A stretch of 64,000 bases of DNA from Bradyrhizobium sp. CB1717 (lineage in GTDB: Bacteria > Pseudomonadota > Alphaproteobacteria > Rhizobiales > Xanthobacteraceae), in assembly GCF_029714325.1 (NCBI RefSeq), contig NZ_CP121666.1:2170001-2234000 (forward strand), read 5' to 3'. Shown here one piece after another: positions 1 through 7,114 of the stretch. Each line of letters begins with the position of its first letter. Position 1 is the first letter of the stretch. The translations under genes and the position numbers were made by a program. The notes below the pieces were generated by a model that ran no database searches, was not told the origin of the DNA, and saw only the letters and a list, made by a program, of their open reading frames with translations.

Positions 1-2
1 GC

Positions 3-63
3 GCGCCCACCATCTTGCCTCAACCGAGAGAGCTGGTGGGCACGCTTCGCTTTGCCCACCCTA
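3..63. repeat. GTGGGC/GCCCAC palindromic intergenic repeat
   Basis: Two facing arms, gcgcccacc and ggtgggcacgc, are followed by cttcgctttgcccacccta. The same unit recurs at 6536-6610 and 8466-8562. It lies downstream of the barrel-protein gene and could fold into a hairpin; any terminator role is inferred. Confidence 0.6.
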
Positions 64-80
64 CCAGGCCGTGCCCGCCG

Positions 81-1232
81 CTAATAATTGATCCTCAGCC
101 CCACGCCGCCATGAATCGTATTGCCGACCGGTTGCGGGCCCAGCGTGCCGTTGGCGAACAAATCCACGATCCAGCCCTTCTGCACGCGGAAGCCGAGGCG
201 GCCGCCATATTCGAACCAGCCCTGGTTGCCCATGGTCGGCACCACCGTGCCGTTGCCGGTCACCGTGGCGACGATGCCGCTATGGCTGGCGAACGACTGC
301 ACCCAGCCGCCGTTGATGTTGGTCTCGATGTTGCTGCCGAACAGATGCGTCCACTGGCCGCCGATCTTGACGAGGCTGGTGCGGTCGGTGCCATCAGCGA
401 TGCTGGCGTCGAATGGATTGAACGCCACCGCATTGTCGCTATAGCCGGAGACGCGTTGCCAAAGCTGCCAGACCTCGATCGAGGCTGCGACCTCGTCGCG
501 CGGTGACACGCGGCTCATCCAACCGGCACGGCCATAGACCGCGTAGTTCGAGGCGTTGGTCGAGCTGGTGACGCTGACCGGGCCGAGGCTGGTGTCGTAG
601 CTGCGGGTATAGCGCGCCTTCTCCCATGGCGTCAGGATGGTGCCGACGTCGAAGAACGGGCGCGAGGAGCCCCAATCGGTGAAGTCATAGCGCAGCGCGA
701 AAGCGCCGATCGGCGCGCTGGTGATCTTGTAGCCGCCCTCGTTGTATTGCGTGTAGGCGATGCCGGCGAGCAGCGACAGATTGTTGGTCAGCTCCTTGCG
801 GCCGTGGATGCCGGCCGAGAACGAGCCGGCCGAGCCGAATGCGCTGATGCAGTCGCTGCAATTGATCTGCTCGTTGACGCCGAGCAGCACCGTGCCGAGC
901 ACCCGGTTGGTGATCATCTGGTTGAAGCGCTGATTGGCGAGACCGCCGATCGAATTGCCGCTGGAATCCGCGCCGGTCGGGCCCGGCGGTGCAGACGGGC
1001 TCGGCGAGGGCGACGGATACGGGTTCGGCGATGGTGACGGAGAGGGGGTCGGCGACGGAGAGGGCGAAGGTGAGGGTGAATAGGTCGGAATGGGTGTCGG
1101 TCCGGTGGTGCACTCGGACTCGCACGCCGCCTGGGCTGCAGCCGGGCGGACGTCCAGAGCGACAAGGGCAAGTGCGGTGACGGCGGTCAGCACGCCGGCA
1201 AGGATGAATCGTCCGACGTGGAATTTCGTCAT
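81..1232 (-). CDS. outer-membrane beta-barrel protein with Pro-Ser linker
   Basis: This 383-residue exported protein has a signal peptide (hydrophobic stretch at about residues 8-27, cleavage near an AAA-Q site), a proline/serine-rich linker at about residues 50-90, and a C-terminal domain from about residue 125 with alternating aromatic strands typical of an autotransporter-type barrel. It ends in tyrosine, as outer-membrane barrels often do. An ATG 15 bases upstream (1247) would overlap the preceding gene; the ATG at 1232 starts only 2 bases after that gene's stop and puts the positive residues next to the hydrophobic core. The tight spacing indicates co-transcription with the FecR-domain gene. 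No passenger enzyme domain is visible, so the function is unknown; surface display or adhesion is possible. Confidence 0.75.
   Translation of the reverse strand: MTKFHVGRFILAGVLTAVTALALVALDVRPAAAQAACESECTTGPTPIPTYSPSPSPSPSPTPSPSPSPNPYPSPSPSPSAPPGPTGADSSGNSIGGLANQRFNQMITNRVLGTVLLGVNEQINCSDCISAFGSAGSFSAGIHGRKELTNNLSLLAGIAYTQYNEGGYKITSAPIGAFALRYDFTDWGSSRPFFDVGTILTPWEKARYTRSYDTSLGPVSVTSSTNASNYAVYGRAGWMSRVSPRDEVAASIEVWQLWQRVSGYSDNAVAFNPFDASIADGTDRTSLVKIGGQWTHLFGSNIETNINGGWVQSFASHSGIVATVTGNGTVVPTMGNQGWFEYGGRLGFRVQKGWIVDLFANGTLGPQPVGNTIHGGVGLRINY
980..1085 (-). repeat. coding repeat for the Pro-Ser linker
   Basis: Within the barrel-protein gene, degenerate hexamers encoding Pro-Ser recur about fifteen times with occasional Thr, Asn or Tyr. 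Such tracts change length easily by slippage. The linker probably spans the periplasm or peptidoglycan between the N-terminus and the barrel (inference). Confidence 0.7.
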
Positions 1233-1234
1233 CG

Positions 1235-1936
1235 TCAGCGCCCGCACAGCATGCCGTCGTCATGGACGGCGGGCGTGATGGTCGGCGAGGCGTCGGCATA
1301 TTGGTTGACCGCGCACAGCCCGGCGCTTGCGGCGCAGTTGGCGGCGAAGGTCCAGGGCGGCGTGTTGGTCTTGGTGATGGAGACCTTGCCGCCGGTCGAG
1401 GTGATGATCGCGGTGTCGCCGGGCTGGGTGAGCTGCACGCATTGGAAGCTCAGCGTGCAGACGCTCGCGGCGCCATCCTGAAGCACGACGACGGAGCGGC
1501 CGCGCTGGGAGAGGATGTCGAGCGTGGTGCCGCGCACGCCGATGGTCGCGAGCGGTGTCGTGATCTTGTAGGCGGTCTTCTCGGAATGCCCGGTGACGAA
1601 GCGGAATGCGCCTGTCGTCATCCGGATCGCGACGTCGCGATAGCTGTGCTCGTCGTTGAAGACGGTGCGGTCGAGCTTCAGCGTCGCGCTCGGGCCGAGC
1701 GAGAGGTTGGTGCTGTCGGCCATGACGAAACGGGCCGCGCTGTCGGCGCCGGTGCGCACGGTCTCGTCGCGCAGCATGCTGTCGCCGACGCTGATCGGCG
1801 TCGTGGTCGCGGCTACCCGCACCACCTCGTTCTGGATCACGACGGCTTCGCCGACGCGCGTCTGCGCCTGCGCGCAGGGCGCGGCGCACAATGCGGCCGT
1901 GAGCAGTGTGGGGAAAAGCCAAAAACGCAAATTCAT
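1235..1936 (-). CDS. FecR domain-containing exported protein
   Basis: A 233-residue protein with a classical signal peptide (hydrophobic residues 5-20, cleavage after AQA near residue 24) followed by a FecR-type beta domain: a run on a stress or potential 'sensitivity to derivatisation' pattern seen in motifs such as VRTGADSAARFVMAD, LSLGPSATLKL and the ATIGVRGTTLDI segment typical of secreted FecR proteins. Unlike the classical anti-sigma FecR, there is no cytoplasmic N-terminal domain or internal membrane helix, and no ECF sigma factor lies nearby. The ATG at 1936 is preferred to the longer in-frame start at 2005 because it begins the signal peptide. It sits directly upstream of the barrel-protein gene, so the two probably act together in the envelope. 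Two Cys residues near residues 160-167 could form a disulfide. Confidence 0.78.
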   Translation of the reverse strand: MNLRFWLFPTLLTAALCAAPCAQAQTRVGEAVVIQNEVVRVAATTTPISVGDSMLRDETVRTGADSAARFVMADSTNLSLGPSATLKLDRTVFNDEHSYRDVAIRMTTGAFRFVTGHSEKTAYKITTPLATIGVRGTTLDILSQRGRSVVVLQDGAASVCTLSFQCVQLTQPGDTAIITSTGGKVSITKTNTPPWTFAANCAASAGLCAVNQYADASPTITPAVHDDGMLCGR

Positions 1937-2059
1937 TTCGCAACCGATCGATGTGTCCCTGATCGTACCGGATCGCGCGCGCTTGCGATGTGGCGGAATT
2001 ATCACAAGCGGCGCGGGACCTGCGCTATGCTTAGTGACAGTTGCGGCAGAATGCGTTCA

Positions 2060-3418
2060 ATGAAAAGTGCCGTCCCTGTTTTTCTCCGCGGTGAAGCAGA
2101 ATTGCCACGTAAGAAATCCCCACAAACGTCGCTTGAAGCAGTGGCGGTTCCGATGATGTCGCGGAGTGCAGTGATCGCTGTCGCGATTTTCCTGCTAGCA
2201 CATCTGGCGCTGCTGATCGGACTCACGACGCCTGAGAAATTCGTCTTCGACGAGGTGCATTATGTGCCGGCGGCGCGGCAGATGCTGGCGCCTGCGATGT
2301 CGCAGCCGATGCTCAATCCGATGCATCCGCCGTTGGCCAAGGAGCTGATCGCGGCATCGATCGCGACCTTCGGCGACAACGCGCTGGGCTGGCGCTATCC
2401 CGGGGCGTTGTTCGGCGCGCTCGCCATCGTCGCGATCTATCTGTGCGGCCTCGCGCTGTTCGCAGCGCAAGGGCCGGCGATCGCCGCCGCGTTGATCGCG
2501 GCCTTCAATCAGATGCTCTACGTGCAGGCGCGCATCGCGATGCTCGACATCTTTGCGCTCGGATTCGGTCTGCTCGCGACCGCCGCCTTCATGCATGGCT
2601 TTCGCAGGGAGCGGCCGCATGCACTGTTCGCATTCGCGGGCGCCCTGTTCGGTCTTGCCGCAGCTTGCAAATGGAGCGGCCTGTTTCCACTCGGAGTCTG
2701 CATCGCCATCGTCGCGGTGATCCGCCTGATGCAGAGCTGGCGCACGCTGTTCGCCGACGCGAAGCCGGACGACTGGTACCGGCCCGATCTCTGGCCAGAC
2801 TTCAGCGCCCTCCAGGTCGCGCTTTGCTTCGCCGTGCTGCCGGCGATGACCTATCTCGCCGCCTTCGTTCCGCTCTATGGATTGTCGCTGACCGATCTGG
2901 TCGAGGCGCAGCGCCGGATCTTTGCCGACAACACCACGACGGCGATCGCCGGGCACACCTATATGAGCTCGTGGCCATCCTGGCCGCTGCTCGCGCGCCC
3001 GGTGTGGTTCCTGTTCGACAAGACGGCGGAGGACAACATCTCCGCGATCGTCTTCCTCGGCAATCCTCTGGTGGCGTGGCCGGCGCTGGCTGCGCTCGCC
3101 GTCGTGCTGCGCGATTTCATCGTCGCGCGCCGGTGGGATGCGTTCTTGATCGCCGCGTTCTACTTCGGCCCCTGGCTTGCCTGGGCGTTGCTGCCGCGCA
3201 CGCTGGGATTCATCTACTACTACCTGCCGGCCGCGACCGCGGCGTCGCTTGCACTGGTCTACGTCCTGCGCCGGGGCGGCATGCCGCGCTGGCTGCTGTG
3301 GGTCTATGTCGGCGTCGCCGCGGTCGGGTTTGCGGTCATGCTGCCGATCTCGGCGGCCTTCATCGGCACGTCGATGCAGACATTCAATCGGCTGATGCTG
3401 TTCCAGAGCTGGATATGA
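2060..3418 (+). CDS. GT39-type dolichyl/polyprenyl-phosphate-mannose protein mannosyltransferase family protein
   Basis: A polytopic membrane glycosyltransferase of the GT-C fold. It has about nine to eleven hydrophobic segments, and the first periplasmic loop carries the acidic FDEVHYV motif that follows TM1 in protein-O-mannosyltransferases. The HPPLAKE segment shortly after is also typical of this family. The expected reaction is transfer of a sugar from a polyprenyl-phosphate donor to a protein or lipid on the periplasmic side; the acceptor is unknown. The start is uncertain: ATG codons at 2027, 2051, 2060, 2153 and 2156 are all in frame, and TM1 begins near 2160. The gene is divergent from the FecR gene and convergent with ompA, so it appears monocistronic. 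Confidence 0.8.
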   Translation: MKSAVPVFLRGEAELPRKKSPQTSLEAVAVPMMSRSAVIAVAIFLLAHLALLIGLTTPEKFVFDEVHYVPAARQMLAPAMSQPMLNPMHPPLAKELIAASIATFGDNALGWRYPGALFGALAIVAIYLCGLALFAAQGPAIAAALIAAFNQMLYVQARIAMLDIFALGFGLLATAAFMHGFRRERPHALFAFAGALFGLAAACKWSGLFPLGVCIAIVAVIRLMQSWRTLFADAKPDDWYRPDLWPDFSALQVALCFAVLPAMTYLAAFVPLYGLSLTDLVEAQRRIFADNTTTAIAGHTYMSSWPSWPLLARPVWFLFDKTAEDNISAIVFLGNPLVAWPALAALAVVLRDFIVARRWDAFLIAAFYFGPWLAWALLPRTLGFIYYYLPAATAASLALVYVLRRGGMPRWLLWVYVGVAAVGFAVMLPISAAFIGTSMQTFNRLMLFQSWI

Positions 3419-3422
3419 AACC

Positions 3423-3449
3423 GCCGCCTGCCGAGGGAGGGCAGGCGGC
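3423..3449. terminator. hairpin between convergent genes
   Basis: A perfect 10-bp inverted repeat, GCCGCCTGCC / GGCAGGCGGC, with a 7-base loop sits between two converging stop codons. There is no strong T run on either side, so it may act as a bidirectional terminator or barrier of modest strength. Confidence 0.6.
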
Positions 3450-3475
3450 CTGTTGTAGTTGCGATCAGTTCGGGA

Positions 3476-4117
3476 TCATTTCGACGCGGTCTTGGTGTCC
3501 ATGTTCACGACCTGGACGCGGCGGTTGATTGGGTCGGCGCCGTTGGCGGTATCCTTCAGCTTGGTCTTGCCGTAGCCGACGGTGACGAGATCGGTGCCGT
3601 TGAGGCCGTAGTTCTGCACCAGGTACTTCTTGATGGTGTCGGCGCGCCGTTCGGAGAGGCCCTGATTGTACTCTTCGCCGCCGATCGCATCGGTGTGGCC
3701 GGCGACCACGAAGGTCGAGCCCTTCAGCGCCGGGTCGGACAGCGCCTTGCCGAGCGCCTGTACCGACGGCACCGAGGTCTTGGCGATGTCGGCCGAGTTG
3801 TAGTCGAACTGGATCTCCAGATCGATCTTCGGCTTGGTCGCGGCGAGCTCGGCGATCTGCTCGCGCTCGCCCGTCGAGAGCGACCGGGTCGAGCGGTTGC
3901 GCACCGTGTTCAGGAACGTCGCTTCCTTGGCCTGCGCGGTCGGATCGGCCTGCGGTCCGACGGACAGGCCGCGGGTCACCGGCTTCGGCTTCAGCGCATC
4001 CAGGATCTTGTCGGTGGAGACGTTGTTGTCGCCGGCCAGAGCCAGGCCCGCCGTCATCGACAGCGCCGCCGAGAGCGTGATCGCCTTCAGTCCAAAAAAC
4101 TTATCAAAACGGGTCAT
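3476..4117 (-). CDS. OmpA family outer-membrane/peptidoglycan-associated protein
   Basis: A 213-residue protein with a signal peptide at residues 1-28 (hydrophobic core ITLSAALSMTAGLALA) and a C-terminal OmpA peptidoglycan-binding domain at about residues 95-210. Family hallmarks are visible: the IQFDYNSADI strand, GHTDAIGGEEYN, the LSERRAD helix start and NRRVQV near the end. There is no N-terminal eight-strand barrel, so this is a periplasmic or lipid-free tether to peptidoglycan rather than a porin. The ATG at 4117 is chosen because GAGGAA lies 8-13 bases upstream; the in-frame extension to 4240 lacks a signal-like sequence. The upstream region carries a CRP-type palindrome. Confidence 0.88.
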   Translation of the reverse strand: MTRFDKFFGLKAITLSAALSMTAGLALAGDNNVSTDKILDALKPKPVTRGLSVGPQADPTAQAKEATFLNTVRNRSTRSLSTGEREQIAELAATKPKIDLEIQFDYNSADIAKTSVPSVQALGKALSDPALKGSTFVVAGHTDAIGGEEYNQGLSERRADTIKKYLVQNYGLNGTDLVTVGYGKTKLKDTANGADPINRRVQVVNMDTKTASK

Positions 4118-4189
4118 TGTCGTATTCCTCGCTGTAACGCCTGATGGCGATTTGATGCTGCGAGCATAGGGGAGGTTCAAAACCCAAAG

Positions 4190-4205
4190 TGTGATCTTTG
4201 TCACG
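4190..4205. promoter_or_regulatory. candidate CRP/FNR-family operator upstream of ompA
   Basis: TGTGA-tctttg-TCACG matches nine of ten positions of the CRP palindrome TGTGA-N6-TCACA. It is centred about 80 bases upstream of the ompA-family ATG. The binding protein is not identified. Confidence 0.4.
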
Positions 4206-4361
4206 GTAGAAATGGAGGCTTTAAGGCCATCCTGGCGCAATTTGCGGGTTTCTGCCGCATGATGGCCCAGCCGTGCGGTCCGGTCCGGGGAGGGGCGCGA
4301 GCGGGGGGAAGAGGAGTGGTCGCATCCTACCCAGCGCGGGTTCGAGCTGCGGTTGTCCTGG

Positions 4362-4377
4362 CGTGACCCAAATCACC
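4362..4377. promoter_or_regulatory. second GTGA-N6-TCAC palindrome
   Basis: CGTGA-cccaaa-TCACC has the same half-site geometry as the box at 4190. It lies about 150 bases upstream of the small membrane-protein gene that starts at 4526. Confidence 0.35.
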
Positions 4378-4525
4378 ATGGATAGCCGCCGCGAACCGCA
4401 AGGCCGGTTCACAAGACGAAACCTGTGCTCACCGATCGTCGCAAAGCCGTCGCGCGATGGCCAGTCTGCGAACAATTTTTCGGCCAGATGCATGCCTAGC
4501 ACGATGCCTTATCCGACAAGTGCGA

Positions 4526-4861
4526 ATGAAGGGAGCCGAGTTCCGTCCAGTGCCGAGGCCAAGTGACCAGTTCTATCGCAGCGGTCCACCGGATCGGACA
4601 GTGTCCCTGAGCTCCCTGCCCATCTATATCGGCGCGGCGATGATCGCGGTGGCGATCCTGCTGTCGACGCTGATCACGGGCATCACCTCGCGCTATGTGG
4701 GCCTCGGAGCGCCGACCGACGAGAACATGTGGCTTGTCGACCGTCTCACCGGCAGCGTCTATCGCTGCCAGGCCGAAGGGCGCGGCAGGGCATCGTGTGA
4801 GCCGGATGTCGCGACAGGCAGTCTCGGTGGCCGGTCCGGGGCACCAAAGGACAGTCGCTGA
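4526..4861 (+). CDS. small single-span membrane protein, uncharacterised
   Basis: A predicted 111-residue protein with one clear transmembrane helix at about residues 32-52 (rich in Ile, Ala, Leu), a short basic N-terminus, and a polar tail with two Cys residues (in YRCQAEG and ASCEPD) on the far side that could form a disulfide. I do not recognise the family. The start is uncertain: an upstream in-frame codon at 4457 would add 23 residues, but the ATG at 4526 gives a more typical N-terminus. Codon bias is consistent with a real gene. Confidence 0.55.
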   Translation: MKGAEFRPVPRPSDQFYRSGPPDRTVSLSSLPIYIGAAMIAVAILLSTLITGITSRYVGLGAPTDENMWLVDRLTGSVYRCQAEGRGRASCEPDVATGSLGGRSGAPKDSR

Positions 4862-4967
4862 CCGCTTCTGCCTTCGCACTGCAGCAAGAAAATTGTCTTC
4901 TCCGCGAAACGTCCGCGCGAGAGAATACGTAATTGCGATGGCCGGCATGACGCCGGTTTCGTTTTAC

Positions 4968-4974
4968 GGAGGAG
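4968..4974 (+). promoter_or_regulatory. strong ribosome binding site
   Basis: GGAGGAG lies 7 bases before the ATG at 4982 and fixes the start of the Met-rich small protein; the in-frame TTG just before that ATG is too close to be preferred. Confidence 0.75.
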
Positions 4975-4981
4975 ACTTTTG

Positions 4982-5236
4982 ATGAAGATCTTGCTCACGG
5001 CCGCAGCCTTTGTCGCGTTCACTCTTTCGCTGTCCCCCGCATCCGCCGCCATGATGGCGTGCACCAAGGATAACATGATGAAGACCGCCGCCATGATGGG
5101 CGGCACACCCGATACGCCGGCCAAGATGGCAGCCAACAAGGAAATGGCCATGGCCAACACCGACATGAGCAACGGCAAGATGAAGAGCGCCTGCACGCAC
5201 TACATGAAGTCGCAGAAGGCGATGTCGATGAAGTAG
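4982..5236 (+). CDS. secreted methionine-rich small protein
   Basis: An 84-residue protein with a standard signal peptide (residues 1-23, cleavage after ASAA). The predicted mature part has about 61 residues, of which about 14 are Met, mostly as MM pairs or M-x-M spacings, plus two Cys and one His. Acidic, basic and small residues make up the rest; there are almost no aromatics. Met-rich periplasmic segments are known to bind Cu(I)/Ag(I) in other proteins, so a metal-buffer role is possible, but this is inference and no family is recognised. It has a strong ribosome binding site and its own terminator directly downstream, so it is an independent and probably well-expressed unit. Confidence 0.8.
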   Translation: MKILLTAAAFVAFTLSLSPASAAMMACTKDNMMKTAAMMGGTPDTPAKMAANKEMAMANTDMSNGKMKSACTHYMKSQKAMSMK

Positions 5237-5254
5237 CCGCGCCGCGCGCCGTCC

Positions 5255-5290
5255 AGCCGCGCTGTCAGCAGATGGCAGCGCGGCTTTTTC
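5255..5290 (+). terminator. Rho-independent terminator
   Basis: A perfect 10-bp stem, AGCCGCGCTG / CAGCGCGGCT, with an 11-base loop is followed by a T-rich tail (ttttt-c-ttt). It closes the transcript of the Met-rich small protein. Confidence 0.85.
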
Positions 5291-5352
5291 TTTGACGGCT
5301 GCTTTGCCCCGTTCTTTTTCTTGGCGCGAATCCCGCTACATTGTGTCCTGCA

Positions 5353-6516
5353 ATGTCCCGCGCGCCCAAACCTCTCTCCCTCACCACGACACAGGCCCGG
5401 CAAATCTGGCTGCATGCCCAGCGGCTGGATGAGCGCACCCCGTTCGGCGAGGGGCCGCAGGCCGTCGCCGACGCGGTCGCTCATCTCGGCTATGTCCAGA
5501 TCGACACCATCAACGTCATCGAGCGCTGCCACCATCACATCCTGTTCAGCCGCATCCCGTCCTATCGCCGCGCCGATCTGCGCCAGGCCCAGAGCGCGGA
5601 CAAAAGCGTGTTCGAATACTGGACCCATGCGCTCTCTTACATCCCGGCCGGCGACTTCCGCTTCTTTCTCCCCGCGATGCGCGAGCACCGCCGCGAGGGC
5701 CACAAATGGTACGCCTCGGTCAAGCCGGCCGACACGCGCAAGGTGATGCGGCTGCTGCGCGCCGGCCCGCTGACGATCCGCGACATCGAGGACGACGTGC
5801 TCACCGAGAAGGAGCACCTTTGGCAGAGCCGCAAGCCTTCGAAGCGGGCGTTGCAGCTCGCCTTCTACACCGGCGTTGCGACCATCAGCGAGCGCCAGGG
5901 CATGCTCAAGACCTATGAGCTGATGACGCGCCATTTCGGCTGGGACAAGCTCCCGAAGCCGGCCTCGAACAAGGACTTCACGGCCTATCTGCTCGACCGC
6001 GCGCTGCGCTCACAGGGCGTCGTCAGCCTGGATTCGATCTGCCATCTCGACGCGCCGCGCAAGAAAGCCGTGGCGGGAATGATCGCCACGCGCGTTCGCC
6101 GCGGCGAGCTCATCCCGGTCGCGATCGAGGGGGCCGGCAAGCAGGAGCATTGGGCCACGCCGGCGGCGCTGGAAACGAACGGCGAGGTGTCGCCCGATCT
6201 CGTCCACATCCTCTCGCCGTTCGATCCCCTGATCATCCAGCGCAAGCGCACCAACCTCATCTTCGGCTACAACCATCTGTTCGAGGCCTACGTGCCGAAG
6301 GCCAAGCGCAAGCTCGGCTATTTCGCGCTGCCGGTGCTGGTCGGCGACGAGATCGTCGCCGCGCTCGACCTCAAGACCGACCGGCAGGCAAAGAAGCTCC
6401 TGATGCAGAAATGGACCTGGGTCGGGCAGGGCAGGAAGACGGCGGGACGCAAGGAGCTCAAGCGCGTGATCGAGGACGAGCTCGGTCGCTTCGAGCGGTT
6501 TCAGCTGGCTGAGTGA
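5353..6516 (+). CDS. YcaQ/AlkX-type winged-helix DNA glycosylase
   Basis: A 387-residue member of the winged-helix DNA glycosylase family (HTH_42, formerly DUF1006) that includes E. coli YcaQ, which unhooks interstrand crosslinks. The catalytic Q-x-D motif is present as Q49-I50-D51 in the GYVQIDTINVIER segment, followed by the HHHILFSRI stretch. Later motifs (LDRALRSQGVVSLDSI, SPFDPLIIQRKRTN, FGYNHLFEAYVPKAKR) match the tandem winged-helix and barrel architecture. The length is usual for the family. The ATG at 5353 is preferred to the GTG/TTG codons a few bases upstream. It appears to be transcribed alone, with a palindromic repeat immediately downstream. Confidence 0.85.
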   Translation: MSRAPKPLSLTTTQARQIWLHAQRLDERTPFGEGPQAVADAVAHLGYVQIDTINVIERCHHHILFSRIPSYRRADLRQAQSADKSVFEYWTHALSYIPAGDFRFFLPAMREHRREGHKWYASVKPADTRKVMRLLRAGPLTIRDIEDDVLTEKEHLWQSRKPSKRALQLAFYTGVATISERQGMLKTYELMTRHFGWDKLPKPASNKDFTAYLLDRALRSQGVVSLDSICHLDAPRKKAVAGMIATRVRRGELIPVAIEGAGKQEHWATPAALETNGEVSPDLVHILSPFDPLIIQRKRTNLIFGYNHLFEAYVPKAKRKLGYFALPVLVGDEIVAALDLKTDRQAKKLLMQKWTWVGQGRKTAGRKELKRVIEDELGRFERFQLAE

Positions 6517-6535
6517 GACCAGGCATCGGTCTCGC

Positions 6536-6610
6536 AGGGTGGGCAAAGGCGCGTCAGCGCCGTGCCCACCATCTGCTTGTGGTGGGCGCGCTTCGCTTTG
6601 CCCACCCTAC
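6536..6610. repeat. GTGGGC-type palindromic repeat overlapping a gene end
   Basis: Arms agggtgggcaaaggcgcg and gcgcgcttcgctttgcccac, with an inner gcccaccat / gtggtgggc pair, form a cruciform-like unit related to those at 3-63 and 8466-8562. The stop codon of the DUF2809 gene (6554-6556) lies inside it. Confidence 0.75.
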
Positions 6611-7045
6611 AAGACCGCGTGTCGTGGCGAGCTGATCGATCCAAACGCCGAACGCAATCCCCACAGCATAGGCCACAAGATTCCACAGCGAGAATATCCG
6701 CCCGAGCAGCAGCGCGCCGGCGGTGGTGAGCCGGAATGCGTCGAGCCAGGGCACATGCGCCAGCCGGGAGAATTCCACGACGACCGCAATCACCATCGCG
6801 ATGGCCGCGAGTTGCGTCCGCGTCAGCCGCGGCAGCAAGACCCCGACCAGCAAGAACACCATTGTCGCCCACAGCAGCGAGCCGCCGTACTTCACCACGA
6901 AGGCGGGGAGGCCAAGCGGAAAACTGTACCAGCGCAGGGACAGCCCGCAGGCGATCACGATCAACGCGAGGGCGGCGCGGACCAGCGATGTCCGGAGCGG
7001 TGCAATGGGGTTGACTGGTTGCGTCCCGTGCATTGCTCGCTCCAT
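6554..7045 (-). CDS. DUF2809-family small integral membrane protein
   Basis: A 163-residue protein with four hydrophobic helices, starting with a segment rich in Leu, Ile and Ala. The pattern FPLGLPAFVVKYGGSLLWA, then VEFSRL and a final helix near FSLWNLVAYAVGI, is characteristic of DUF2809 (VanZ-like topology, unknown function). The ATG at 7045 or the one at 7033 (GGAG upstream) could be the start. The last 17 or so residues, rich in Trp and Arg, are encoded by the palindromic repeat at 6536-6610, so the native C-terminus appears to have been replaced by repeat-derived sequence. It is divergent from the MFS gene with a gap of about 70 bases. Confidence 0.7.
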   Translation of the reverse strand: MERAMHGTQPVNPIAPLRTSLVRAALALIVIACGLSLRWYSFPLGLPAFVVKYGGSLLWATMVFLLVGVLLPRLTRTQLAAIAMVIAVVVEFSRLAHVPWLDAFRLTTAGALLLGRIFSLWNLVAYAVGIAFGVWIDQLATTRGLVGWAKRSAPTTSRWWARR

Positions 7046-7114
7046 TGACTCTTTGCCCGCAATGCGGAAAACCGCGAGCCAGCCCATAAAAGCAACAACC
7101 CCGGGGGGAAAGCC

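Larger units (their letters stand above)
4118..4525. other. intergenic region with two GTGA-N6-TCAC boxes
   Basis: This 408-base region separates divergently oriented genes. No convincing gene was found. Its notable content is two palindromes of the CRP/FNR-family form, at 4190-4205 and 4362-4377, listed separately. The short open frames here lack conserved-looking features. Confidence 0.5.

Noticed and set aside
980..1085. Short tandem repeats that might suggest a CRISPR or regulatory array
   Set aside because: They are degenerate hexamers without unique spacers and code for a Pro-Ser linker inside a gene.
1262..2059. N-terminal extension of the mannosyltransferase frame
   Set aside because: The frame is open upstream only because it runs opposite the FecR gene; the extra residues show no domain, and the membrane protein starts after 2027.
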